Below are positions 8,397 to 16,419 of a stretch of 37,745 nucleotides of DNA, in pieces (position 1 is the first letter of the stretch; every line of letters begins with the position of its first letter). Below the pieces are notes generated by a model. That model saw nothing but the letters and a program-made list of their open reading frames with translations, was not told the origin of the DNA and ran no database searches. The position numbers and the translations under genes are program-made. The DNA comes from an uncultured beta proteobacterium (GTDB taxonomy: Bacteria; Pseudomonadota; Gammaproteobacteria; Burkholderiales; SG8-41), in NCBI GenBank assembly GCA_902825845.1, contig CADECM010000059.1:1-37745 (forward strand), read 5' to 3'.

Positions 8397-8575
8397 CACC
8401 CTGGCGCGAGTCTTGCTAGAGCGTAGTACCCTTGCTGCCAAGCCAGCCAGCGTGGCTAATGCGGCGCAACAAATATGCTGAATTGGTGCACGCCGGTTAA
8501 TCGCGCACCAGAAACAGGCAGGCAGGTTGCGCCGCAGTCTGTGCGCCCCGGGAGATCGCAGCCGACACCATCATC

Positions 8576-11500
8576 ATGGCCATTCAGAAAATCATCCCCA
8601 TTCGCCGCGACTACAACCGCTGGGTGGCAAACCAGACGCTGGAGGACTACGCGCTGCGTTTTACCGCCACCCGCGCGCGGCGCTGGTCAAATTTTCGTGT
8701 CGCCAACACCGCACTGGGCGCCATTTCGTTTCTCGCACTTGAGGCCATCGGCGCCGCCATCACGCTCAACTACGGCTTTACCAATGCGCTGTGGGCCATC
8801 ATCAGTGTGAGTGCGCTGATATTCCTGACCGGGCTGCCGATCAGTTACTACGCCGCAAAGCACGGCCTCGACATGGATCTGCTCACGCGCGGCGCGGGAT
8901 TCGGTTATCTGGGCTCGACCATCACGTCACTGATCTACGCCTCGTTTACCTTCATCTTTTTTGCGATCGAGGCGGCGATCATGGCGCATGCCTTGAAGCT
9001 GTGCCTCGGTGTGCCGCTGACGATCGGCTATATCGTCAGCGCGCTCGCGGTGATACCGCTGGTGACGCATGGCATTACGCTGATCAGCCGCTTCCAGACG
9101 TGGACACAACCGTTGTGGGTTGTGCTGCACCTGCTGCCGTTTGCGTTTATCGCCGTGAAATGGCCCGAGTCCTTTCGGCAGTGGACGAGTTTCGCCGGAC
9201 AGCATGGCGACGCCGCGGGCGGATTCAATCTGCTGCACTATGGCGCAGCGTCGGCAGTCGTGATGTCGCTGGTGGTGCAGATCGGCGAGCAGGTCGATTT
9301 TCTGCGTTTCCTGCCCCGGCCCGCACCGCGCGCGCGCGCCGGCTGGTGGACCGCGCTGGTCATTGCCGGACCGGGATGGATTGTTCCCGGCGCGCTGAAA
9401 CTGCTGGCCGGATCGTTTCTGGCTTTCCTCGCCCTGCAGCATGAAGTGCCGATGGAGCAGGCGGTGGAGCCCACACAGATGTACCTGACCGCGTTCAAGT
9501 ATGTGTTTGCCTCACCGGAGTTCGCGCTGGCCGCCACCGGTTTGTTTGTGGTGGTGTCGCAGCTGAAAATCAACGTCACCAACGCCTATGCCGGCTCCAT
9601 TGCCTGGTCGAACTTCTTCGCCCGCCTGACACAGAATCATCCCGGACGCGTGGTGTGGGTGGTGTTCAACGTCATGATCGCATTGATGCTGACCGAACTC
9701 GGCATTTTCAAGGCGCTGGAAACCATCCTCGGTCTATACGCCAATCTGGCCATCGCCTGGATCGGTGCCCTGGTGGCCGATCTGGTGATCAACAAACCGC
9801 TGGGATTGAGCCCCCCCGCCATCGAGTTCAAACGCGCGCACCTGTACGACATCAATCCCGTGGGCATTGGCGCGATGGCGGTCGCCGCGCTGATATCCAT
9901 GACGGCTTATGCGGGAACATTTGGCGAGGTGTGCCAGGCGCTCTCCGCGTTCATGGCCTTTGGCGTCGCCTTCCTGGCGGCCCCTGCAATTGCAAAGGCC
10001 ACCCACGGCAAGTATTACCTCGCGCGCGCACCCAGGACCGACTGGCAGGATGCTACCCTTCACCGCTGCCGCGTGTGCGAGCACCACTTCGAACCGCAGG
10101 ATCTCGCGCATTGCCCGGCCTACGGCGGCACCATCTGCTCGCTGTGCTGCTCACTGGATGCGCGCTGCAACGACATTTGCAAGGACAAGGCCCAGCTGCA
10201 CGATCAGTTGATCGGCTTTCTCGGCACCTGGCTGCCTGCACGCACGGCGGCGCTGCTGGACTCCCCGCTCGGACACTACCTTGCGCGGTTCGTGCTGGCG
10301 ACCGGACTGGTCGCCACCGTCATCGGGCTGGTGTATTTTCAGGAAACGCTCGGCGACAGCCCGCACTATGAGCACCTGCAAACGCCGTTGCTGAAGGTGT
10401 TTTTGTTCCTGACACTGATCGCCGGCGTCACCTCATGGCTGTTTGTGCTGGCGCAGGATAGCCGTCGGGTTGCACGCGAGGAGTCGCTGCGACAAAACCA
10501 TCTGCTGCAACAGGAGGTGGAAGCGCACGAGCAGACGGACGCGGCGCTCAAACGCGCCAAGGAAGTGGCCGAAGCCGCCAACCTGGCCAAAAGCCGCTAT
10601 CTGTCGGGCATCAGTCACGAATTGCGTACCCCGCTGAACGCCATTCTCGGTTACGCACAACTGCTCGAACATGAGGAAGTCGGGGCAACCGCGAAACTGG
10701 CCACCCCTGCACGGCGCCGCGGCATGACGGTCATCAAACGCAGCAGCGAGCATCTGTCGGTGCTGATCGACGGCTTGCTCGACATGGCCAGAATCGAAGC
10801 GGGAAAGTTGCAGCTGCGGCGCGATCGCGTGGCCTTGCCGGCGTTTATCGAGCACTTGTTGCAAATGTTCGAACTGCAGGCAGAGGCCAAGGGTCTGATT
10901 TTGAGAATCCAGATCGACACGCCATTGCCCGCGGTCGTGCTGACGGACGAAAAACGCCTGCGGCAGATCCTGATCAACCTGCTCTCCAACGCGATCAAGT
11001 ACACGGAACAAGGGTCAGTGGTTCTGCGGGTGGCGTATCGCCGGCAGATCGCGGAATTCGAAGTCAGTGACACCGGCATCGGCATCGCTGCCGCCGATCT
11101 CAAGCGCATCTTCGAGCCCTTCGAGCGCGGCGCCTCGGCCGCCGGTGTCGCGGGCACCGGCCTGGGGCTGACCATCAGCGATCTGCTGGCGCAGGTGATG
11201 GGCGGCGACATTACCGTGACCAGCGTGCCCGGCAGCGGCAGCGCATTCCGGCTGCGCATGCTGCTCACGGTAGATGCGAGCGAGTCGGTGCTGCCGGGCG
11301 CGGAAAAACGCATCATCGGCTACCATGGGCCGCGCCGGAAATTGCTGGTGGTGGACGACGATGCCGATCACCGCATGCTGATGCGCGATACGCTGGGCCC
11401 GCTCGGATTTACCTTGTTCACGGCCAGCGACGGCGCGCAATGTCTGCAATTTCTGCCACAGTGCGCGCCGGACCTGCTATTGCTCGATATCACCATGCCC

Positions 11501-11965
11501 GGAATGGATGGCTGGTCAGTGGCGCGCCGCATACGGTCGCTGGGATACGGCGATCTGCCCATCATTCTGGTATCAGCCAACGCATTCGAGCGCCAGCATC
11601 TGCGCGACGAAGCCGCCCTGCATTGTGACTTTCTGGTCAAGCCGGTCGTCATCGCGCGCCTTTTCGAGCGGCTGCAAATGCAGCTGTCGTTGACGTGGAT
11701 CCATGCCCGCGGGGAGCCGGTGCCGCCGGACGAAGCGCAGGCCGCTGCCGCCCCGGGCGCGCGGCTGGACGCCGCGCAGATCGACGAACTGATCGCGCTC
11801 GGCAATATTGGTTATGTGCGCGGCATTGAGTCCAAGCTGGCCTCCCTGCGCCGACTGTCGCCGGAATCGCGTCTGCTGCTGGACAAGCTGGACGAATATG
11901 TCAGAACGTTTCAACTCAAATCGTACCTGAACACGCTGGAGGCTTTGCATCATCGTGACGCCTAA
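8576..11965 (+). CDS. NCS1 permease-like hybrid sensor histidine kinase
   Basis: This is an inner-membrane hybrid kinase of 1129 residues. Residues about 20-475 are a 12-helix NCS1 (cytosine/purine/allantoin permease) domain. Residues 498-535 carry eight cysteines (CxxC-x11-C-x7-CxxCC-x5-C-x3-C), suggesting a metal or redox site. Two more membrane helices follow (about 568-588 and 606-626), then a coiled linker, HisKA with His681 in SHELRTPLN, HATPase with N-box NLLSNAIKYT, DTGIG and GTGLGL, and a receiver with Asp971 and Lys1022. The last 65 residues form an unassigned helical segment. It overlaps the response regulator gene by 11 bases. The architecture recalls CbrA, a kinase fused to a different transporter family. 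The ligand is probably an amide, urea or related nitrogen compound, inferred from the divergent operon. Confidence 0.9.
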   Translation: MAIQKIIPIRRDYNRWVANQTLEDYALRFTATRARRWSNFRVANTALGAISFLALEAIGAAITLNYGFTNALWAIISVSALIFLTGLPISYYAAKHGLDMDLLTRGAGFGYLGSTITSLIYASFTFIFFAIEAAIMAHALKLCLGVPLTIGYIVSALAVIPLVTHGITLISRFQTWTQPLWVVLHLLPFAFIAVKWPESFRQWTSFAGQHGDAAGGFNLLHYGAASAVVMSLVVQIGEQVDFLRFLPRPAPRARAGWWTALVIAGPGWIVPGALKLLAGSFLAFLALQHEVPMEQAVEPTQMYLTAFKYVFASPEFALAATGLFVVVSQLKINVTNAYAGSIAWSNFFARLTQNHPGRVVWVVFNVMIALMLTELGIFKALETILGLYANLAIAWIGALVADLVINKPLGLSPPAIEFKRAHLYDINPVGIGAMAVAALISMTAYAGTFGEVCQALSAFMAFGVAFLAAPAIAKATHGKYYLARAPRTDWQDATLHRCRVCEHHFEPQDLAHCPAYGGTICSLCCSLDARCNDICKDKAQLHDQLIGFLGTWLPARTAALLDSPLGHYLARFVLATGLVATVIGLVYFQETLGDSPHYEHLQTPLLKVFLFLTLIAGVTSWLFVLAQDSRRVAREESLRQNHLLQQEVEAHEQTDAALKRAKEVAEAANLAKSRYLSGISHELRTPLNAILGYAQLLEHEEVGATAKLATPARRRGMTVIKRSSEHLSVLIDGLLDMARIEAGKLQLRRDRVALPAFIEHLLQMFELQAEAKGLILRIQIDTPLPAVVLTDEKRLRQILINLLSNAIKYTEQGSVVLRVAYRRQIAEFEVSDTGIGIAAADLKRIFEPFERGASAAGVAGTGLGLTISDLLAQVMGGDITVTSVPGSGSAFRLRMLLTVDASESVLPGAEKRIIGYHGPRRKLLVVDDDADHRMLMRDTLGPLGFTLFTASDGAQCLQFLPQCAPDLLLLDITMPGMDGWSVARRIRSLGYGDLPIILVSANAFERQHLRDEAALHCDFLVKPVVIARLFERLQMQLSLTWIHARGEPVPPDEAQAAAAPGARLDAAQIDELIALGNIGYVRGIESKLASLRRLSPESRLLLDKLDEYVRTFQLKSYLNTLEALHHRDA

Positions 11966-12884
11966 TCCCCTGGCGCGCTCGACCGTGCTGGTGGTCGACG
12001 ACCATCCCGACACGCTGCAGCTGTTGATTGACGCGCTCGAAGACGCCGGCGTCACAGTGCTGATCGCCACCGACGGTGCCAGCGCGCTGCGCCAGATCAC
12101 GCACTTGGTGCCCGATCTGATTCTGCTGGACGCGGTGATGCCGGGCATGGATGGGTTCGAGACTTGCCGCGCGTTGAAAACGGGCGTTGCCGCCAACGTG
12201 CCGGTGATCTTCATGACCGGCCTTGAGGACACCGGACACATCGTCAAGGGTCTGGACGCCGGCGGCATCGATTACCTGACAAAACCCATCGCGCCCGACG
12301 AGTTGCTTGCGCGCATGCGCGTGCACCTGGCCCGTGCGCGCGAGGCCCAGGGTGCACGGGCCGCGCTGGATGTGAGCGGGCGCACCATGCTCGCCGCCGA
12401 CGCGCGGGGCCGCATCAAGTGGGCTACGCCGCAGGCCCAGCAGGTTCTGACGAAGCTCGCCGGCGGCGGAAGCCACGCGTTGCCCGGCGCCCCCGAACTG
12501 CCGCCACAGGTTCACGCGTGGTTGTCGCGCGGCGCCGTGGCACAGAACGACAGTATCGTGGTGGCCGCGCGTGACCTGAAAATACGTTTTCGTTTGCTCA
12601 GCCGTTTGGACGACGACGAAATCCTGCTGGTGATCCAGCAGGCCGAGCCCGGGGAAATCGAGCGCATTGGGGTGAACAAACTGGAGAGCCGGCTGGGCCT
12701 GACCAGCCGTGAGGCGCAGGTGCTGTACTGGCTGTCAAACGGCAAAGCCAACCGGGACATTGCGGATATCCTCGGCATCAGCTATCGCACGGTGGACAAA
12801 CACCTCGAACACCTGTTTGCCAAAATCGGCGTCGAGTCCCGGTCGAGCGCGGTGGCTGCCGCCGTGCGAATTCTGGGCGAGTAG
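11955..12884 (+). CDS. LuxR-type response regulator with PAS-like linker
   Basis: This is a 309-residue transcription regulator. The receiver domain (about 8-125) has the acidic pair Asp15/Asp16, phospho-acceptor Asp59 in LILLDAVMPGMDG, Thr88 and Lys110. A middle segment (about 138-230) looks PAS-like (MLAADARGRIKWATPQAQQVL). A LuxR/NarL helix-turn-helix follows at about 245-306 (LTSREAQVLYWLSNGKANRDIA, then ISYRTVDKHLEHLFAKIGV, given here in two parts). The GTG start at 11955 overlaps the kinase stop; a GGAGG lies 12 bases upstream, so translation is probably coupled. It is the obvious partner of the upstream kinase, and the dyads at 8358-8396 are its likely targets. Confidence 0.9.
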   Translation: MTPNPLARSTVLVVDDHPDTLQLLIDALEDAGVTVLIATDGASALRQITHLVPDLILLDAVMPGMDGFETCRALKTGVAANVPVIFMTGLEDTGHIVKGLDAGGIDYLTKPIAPDELLARMRVHLARAREAQGARAALDVSGRTMLAADARGRIKWATPQAQQVLTKLAGGGSHALPGAPELPPQVHAWLSRGAVAQNDSIVVAARDLKIRFRLLSRLDDDEILLVIQQAEPGEIERIGVNKLESRLGLTSREAQVLYWLSNGKANRDIADILGISYRTVDKHLEHLFAKIGVESRSSAVAAAVRILGE

Positions 12885-13158
12885 GCGCGGCCCGCTGTTG
12901 CGTTGGACGGCGGGTCACGGTAACGTCCATGATCGCAAACGCCGTGGCATTGGCACCAGAGCAGACGACCCGCAGAAACTGCACTGTTGCCTGCCGACAG
13001 TGCCGGCCCCGGTCAACGCGATCGCGGATGCAAAATGAACAGGAAAATCGTGCCACACGACATCCCCGACGCAGTCGGAACGGCGGCATGCACACGCACA
13101 CGACGCAAACACCGCTGCCGGGCGGCTTGATGGTCACGTTGAGGAATCAGGTATCCCG

Positions 13159-13860
13159 TTGCCGCTGATACGCGCCATCACGCTGGATCTCGACGATACC
13201 TTGTGGCCGGCCGCGCCCACACTGGCTCGCGCGGAGCTGCGCGCCCATGCGTGGCTGGCCGAACAGGCGCCGGCTGTCACCGCACGGTGGCCGATGGAGG
13301 CACTGCGGGAACTGCGCATGTCGCTTTTCAGCCGGCATCCCGAACTGCGGCATGATTTCCTGCGCCTGCGCCGCATGGCGTTGCACAACGCGTTCGAGCA
13401 GGCCGGCGTGTCCGGCGCCGGAGCGAGTGACATCATTGAGCGCGCGCTGGAGGTGTTCATGTCCGCGCGCAATGAGGTTGATCTCTATCCCGAGGTGCGC
13501 GCCAGTCTTGAGCGCCTGTCGCGGCGCTATGCGCTGGCGTCACTGACCAATGGCAACGCCGACGTCGGGCGCATCGGTCTGGGACACTTTTTCAAAGCGA
13601 CCATTTCCGCGCATGCGCACGGCATCAGCAAGCCCGATCCTGCGCTGTTCCACACGGCGTGCCGTGAATTGAACTGCGCGCCCGGGGAAGTGGTGCATGT
13701 CGGTGACGATGCGGAACTCGATGTGCGCGGTGCACGGGGCGCCGGACTGCACGCGGTGTGGATCAATCGCGTCGATGGCGAGTGGACGGGCGATGACGCG
13801 CCGGTGACCATCACGGATTTGCATGATCTCGAGCGGTGGCTGGAATCGCCCCGCGGCTGA
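13159..13860 (+). CDS. HAD-superfamily hydrolase, YigB-like
   Basis: This is a cytoplasmic phosphatase-like enzyme of 233 residues. HAD motif I is DLDDT (nucleophile Asp10, acid Asp12), motif II is SLTNGN (Thr130), motif III is Lys158 in ISKPDP, and motif IV is GDDAELD (Asp183/Asp184, Asp188). A helical C1-type cap lies between residues 20 and 105. Overall it resembles YigB, a flavin mononucleotide phosphatase, but substrate cannot be read from sequence. The start is a TTG with GAGG and AGG purine runs upstream; no in-frame ATG is better placed before motif I. It stands alone, 274 bases after the response regulator, in a gap where I see no gene. Confidence 0.85.
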   Translation: MPLIRAITLDLDDTLWPAAPTLARAELRAHAWLAEQAPAVTARWPMEALRELRMSLFSRHPELRHDFLRLRRMALHNAFEQAGVSGAGASDIIERALEVFMSARNEVDLYPEVRASLERLSRRYALASLTNGNADVGRIGLGHFFKATISAHAHGISKPDPALFHTACRELNCAPGEVVHVGDDAELDVRGARGAGLHAVWINRVDGEWTGDDAPVTITDLHDLERWLESPRG

Positions 13861-13971
13861 CGCCACGCTGGCGGCACAGGGTTAAGGTAAACTGAATCCG
13901 GTGCCCGCTGCACGCCGTCGCCGGTCGTGCGTTGCGAAGCTTCCCCGGCCCCACTTCAAGGAGAGTACTGC

Positions 13972-15030
13972 ATGGAATTCGGACTGACCTGGGCCAAGCT
14001 CGACGAAATGGAGTACGTCACGGAGGCGGAGAAACTGGGCTTCACGCATCTGTGGGTCACCGACAGCGGCCTCATCCGCTCCGACGCGTTTGTGTTTCTT
14101 ACCGTCGCCGCGCTGCAGACCAAAACCATGAAGCTTGGCATGGGCGTGGCGGTGCCGGGACTGCGTCTCGCGCCGACGCTGGCCGCCGGCATGGCCACGC
14201 TGAACAGGGTCGCCCCCGGCCGCTGCTTCCTGGCGATGGGCACGGGCAACACGGCCATGCGCCTGCTGGGCCGCAAGCCGATGACGCTGAAGAACTTTGA
14301 GGCCTACGTGCGCACCGTGCGCAATCTGCTGGACGGCAAGGACGCGGCGTACGAGCACAACGGCGAAACACACGCCATCCGCTTCATGCTCACCGACAAG
14401 GGTTACCGCAATCTGCGCGATCCCATCCCCATTTACCTTGCGGGCTACGGTCCGCGGGCGCAGGCGCTGGCCGGGGAGATCGGCGACGGCCTCACCACGC
14501 ATATCCCGCGCGGCGGTTCGCTCGACAGTATTCTGGCGAATGTCGGCAACGGCACGGCAAAAAGTGGGCGTACCCTGGATAATTTTCACCTTTCGGTGCG
14601 GGTCAATTTCGCGATGCTGGAACCCGGCGAGCCGGTGGATTCGGAGCGTATCGTCAACGAATACGGCCCGGCCATCATGACGTCCATGCACTCCGTGGTG
14701 GACCGTCACCTGGAGTCCGGCGACGATCCGCCCGAGTTCCTGCGGCCGATCTGGAAGGACTACATGGCATTTCACATGGCACGGCCGGCTGCCGATCGGC
14801 AAAAAATCATGCACGAGAGCCACAACGCCTACGTGGCGCCGGACGAGCGTCGTTTTGTCACGCCCGAAGTCATCAAGCGCTTTTGCATCGTGGGCCAGCC
14901 GGCCGAAGTGCTGGAGCAGGTGCGCGAACTGGAACGCCGGGGCGTACGCCAGCTGATGTGCAATTTTCCGCTGCAGCGCGGCTACCAGATGGTGCGCGAT
15001 TACGCGCAGAACATCATCCAGAAGCTGTAG
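13972..15030 (+). CDS. LLM-class flavin-dependent oxidoreductase
   Basis: This is a luciferase-like TIM-barrel oxidoreductase of 352 residues using FMN or F420. The family pattern is visible: N-terminal EFGLTWAKLDEMEYVTEAEKLGF, LWVTDS, LGMGVAVPGLRLAPTLAAGMATLN, GRCFLAMGTGNTA and PIYLAGYGPRAQALAGEIGDG. The C-terminal part, from about residue 210, is less conserved. The ATG at 13972 has AAGGAGA seven bases upstream; an in-frame codon 45 bases earlier lacks a site. It resembles the methylenetetrahydromethanopterin-reductase-like subgroup in annotation databases, but substrate and cofactor are unknown. It converges on xthA with an 18-base gap. Confidence 0.85.
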   Translation: MEFGLTWAKLDEMEYVTEAEKLGFTHLWVTDSGLIRSDAFVFLTVAALQTKTMKLGMGVAVPGLRLAPTLAAGMATLNRVAPGRCFLAMGTGNTAMRLLGRKPMTLKNFEAYVRTVRNLLDGKDAAYEHNGETHAIRFMLTDKGYRNLRDPIPIYLAGYGPRAQALAGEIGDGLTTHIPRGGSLDSILANVGNGTAKSGRTLDNFHLSVRVNFAMLEPGEPVDSERIVNEYGPAIMTSMHSVVDRHLESGDDPPEFLRPIWKDYMAFHMARPAADRQKIMHESHNAYVAPDERRFVTPEVIKRFCIVGQPAEVLEQVRELERRGVRQLMCNFPLQRGYQMVRDYAQNIIQKL

Positions 15031-15034
15031 CGCG

Positions 15035-15048
15035 GCGGCGCGCGCCGC
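15035..15048. terminator. Palindrome between convergent LLM and xthA genes
   Basis: A perfect 14-base palindrome GCGGCGCGCGCCGC fills most of the 18 bases between two convergent stop codons. It could form a hairpin in either transcript and act as a bidirectional terminator or 3' end stabiliser, but no T run follows on either strand. Confidence 0.35.
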
Positions 15049-15819
15049 TCAGGCGCCCGCAATGTCCGCGAACACCGGCGCGTGATCCGAGGGCCGCTCC
15101 AGTTTGCGCGGCTCGGTATCGACGACACACGCGGTGCAGGCGTCGGCCAGCGGGCGCGACAGCAGGATGTGATCGATGCGCAGGCCGAGCTTGCGGCGAA
15201 ACGCGTTCATGCGATAGTCCCACCACGTGAATGAGCGCTCGGGCTGCTCGAACTTGCGGAAACTGTCGGTCAGCCCGAGATCGATCAGGCCGTTGAATGC
15301 CGCATGTTCGGGCGCGCTGAACAGAACCTTGCCCTCCCATTCCTTGGCGTCCCACACATCGCGATCTTCGGGCGCAATGTTGTAGTCGCCAAGCAGCGCG
15401 AGCTTCGGATATTTCGCCAGTTCCGCGCGCAGCCAGTCGGTGAGCGCAGCCAGCCAGCGCAGCTTGTATTGATATTTTTCCGAGGCGACCGATTCGCCGT
15501 TGGGAATGTAGACGCAAACGATGCGCACATCACCATAGGTGCCCGCCAGCACGCGCTTTTGTTCGTCGGCGAAACCGGGGATTCCGGCGACGACGTCGGT
15601 GGGAGCAATGCGCGACAGCAAGGCGACACCGTTATAGGTTTTCTGGCCGCTGAAAACCACCTGATAGCCGGTCTGCGTGATCGGCTCCTGCGGGAACTTC
15701 GCGTCTTCGGTTTTGGTTTCCTGCAGGCACAATACGTCGGGAGAGTGCGTGGCAAGCCAATCCGTGACGTGCGGCAAACGCACTTTCAGGGAATTGACGT
15801 TCCAGGTGGCTATTCTCAT
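15049..15819 (-). CDS. xthA: Exodeoxyribonuclease III
   Basis: Exonuclease III acts at abasic sites and as a 3'-5' exonuclease in base-excision repair. The 256-residue product begins MRIATWNVNSLKVRLP, with metal-binding Glu34 in LQETK, the catalytic GDYN (Asp145, Asn147), and the terminal SDHAP motif with Asp245/His246. WWDYRMNAFRRKLGLRIDHIL is the usual product-site block. The length matches the family. The start codon's A is the last base of an AT-rich element copy lying just upstream on the same strand, and no Shine-Dalgarno is visible, so initiation may be leaderless or weak. Confidence 0.95.
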   Translation of the reverse strand: MRIATWNVNSLKVRLPHVTDWLATHSPDVLCLQETKTEDAKFPQEPITQTGYQVVFSGQKTYNGVALLSRIAPTDVVAGIPGFADEQKRVLAGTYGDVRIVCVYIPNGESVASEKYQYKLRWLAALTDWLRAELAKYPKLALLGDYNIAPEDRDVWDAKEWEGKVLFSAPEHAAFNGLIDLGLTDSFRKFEQPERSFTWWDYRMNAFRRKLGLRIDHILLSRPLADACTACVVDTEPRKLERPSDHAPVFADIAGA

Positions 15820-15847
15820 AACTATTTGATTTTATTGTATTTTATTT
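15819..15847 (+). repeat. AT-rich intergenic element, copy 4
   Basis: On the plus strand this begins TAACTATTTGATTTTATT and overlaps the xthA start codon at one end and the stop of the next gene at the other, filling the 22-base spacer entirely. It matches the copy at 5957-5985 at about 25 of 29 positions by eye, in the opposite orientation relative to the flanking genes. Confidence 0.6.
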
Positions 15848-16354
15848 CGCTGCGGCGGGTTTGGGCGCGACCGTGTTGGGCCGACCCGCGATGGCGGTGC
15901 GCGGATAGCCCGCGGCATCCAGGGTGTCGTCCCACGCGCTCTCAAGGTAGCCCCTGAGGGTGATGACGCCGACCTGCAACATCGGCAACTGATTCTCGGG
16001 CGACACTTTCTTGAACGTGGCAATGTCCGACTGCGGTGTTTTTTCGGCGTACGGAACGCCGCGCCGCGCGAGATGCGCGCGCGCGCCGTCGCAAATTTTT
16101 GCGCACTCCGCACTGGTCCACAGCGTCACCGGATGATTTTTCGCCGCCAGCTGCACGGAATACGGCGCCTCGCTGGTGCTGATCACGTTGTCGCCGATCT
16201 TGCGCTGTTCGACTTTCCTGGCGGGTACCGCTGCCGGCGGCGGCGTGTCTCGCCACTCCACATTGCCTTTGTTGTCGACCCAGCGGTAGAGCTGCGCGGC
16301 CTGCGCGGCGCACACCGTCAGTAACAGCGCAACAACCGTGACAGGGATTTTCAT
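15842..16354 (-). CDS. Secreted DUF4124/glutaredoxin-like protein
   Basis: This is a 170-residue exported protein. A Sec signal peptide covers about residues 1-19 (MKIPVTVVALLLTVCAAQA). A DUF4124 domain follows (LYRWVDNKGNVEWRDTPPP), then a glutaredoxin-like fold from about residue 72 with VTLWTSAECAKICDGAR, cis-Pro in LPMLQVG, and GYLESAWDDTL. The redox motif is CxxxC (Cys84, Cys88) rather than the usual CxxC, so dithiol activity is uncertain. The ATG at 16354 has AGGAG seven bases upstream. Related proteins pair DUF4124 with glutaredoxin in many Betaproteobacteria; the role is unknown. Confidence 0.8.
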   Translation of the reverse strand: MKIPVTVVALLLTVCAAQAAQLYRWVDNKGNVEWRDTPPPAAVPARKVEQRKIGDNVISTSEAPYSVQLAAKNHPVTLWTSAECAKICDGARAHLARRGVPYAEKTPQSDIATFKKVSPENQLPMLQVGVITLRGYLESAWDDTLDAAGYPRTAIAGRPNTVAPKPAAAK

Positions 16355-16390
16355 GGGCTTGCTCCTGGCGTCAATATCGCACACACCATA

Positions 16391-16419
16391 ACAAAAAGTC
16401 GTTTAAAAACAATACGTTA
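16391..16419 (-). repeat. AT-rich intergenic element, copy 5
   Basis: This copy lies between prlC and the DUF4124 gene. On the minus strand it begins TAACGTATTGTTTTTAAA; its first three bases are the TAA stop codon of prlC. It has the invariant TGTTTTTA core. Confidence 0.5.

Larger units (their letters stand above)
8276..8575. promoter_or_regulatory. Divergent control region between urtA and the sensor kinase gene
   Basis: This 300-base gap must hold the promoters of both the leftward urt-fmd-amiE operon and the rightward kinase-regulator pair. I see no gene in it. Two adjacent perfect inverted repeats (8358-8375 and 8381-8396), listed separately, are the best operator candidates. I looked for a sigma-54 -24/-12 element (TGGCAC-N5-TTGC) on both strands and found none convincing. 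Confidence 0.6.

Noticed and set aside
8276..8575. Sigma-54 promoter for the nitrogen operon
   Set aside because: No TGGCAC-N5-TTGC match with correct spacing was found on either strand.
12885..13158. Possible small gene between the response regulator and the HAD hydrolase
   Set aside because: Overlapping short frames on both strands lack ribosome sites and family resemblance; I see nothing supportable in this 274-base gap.
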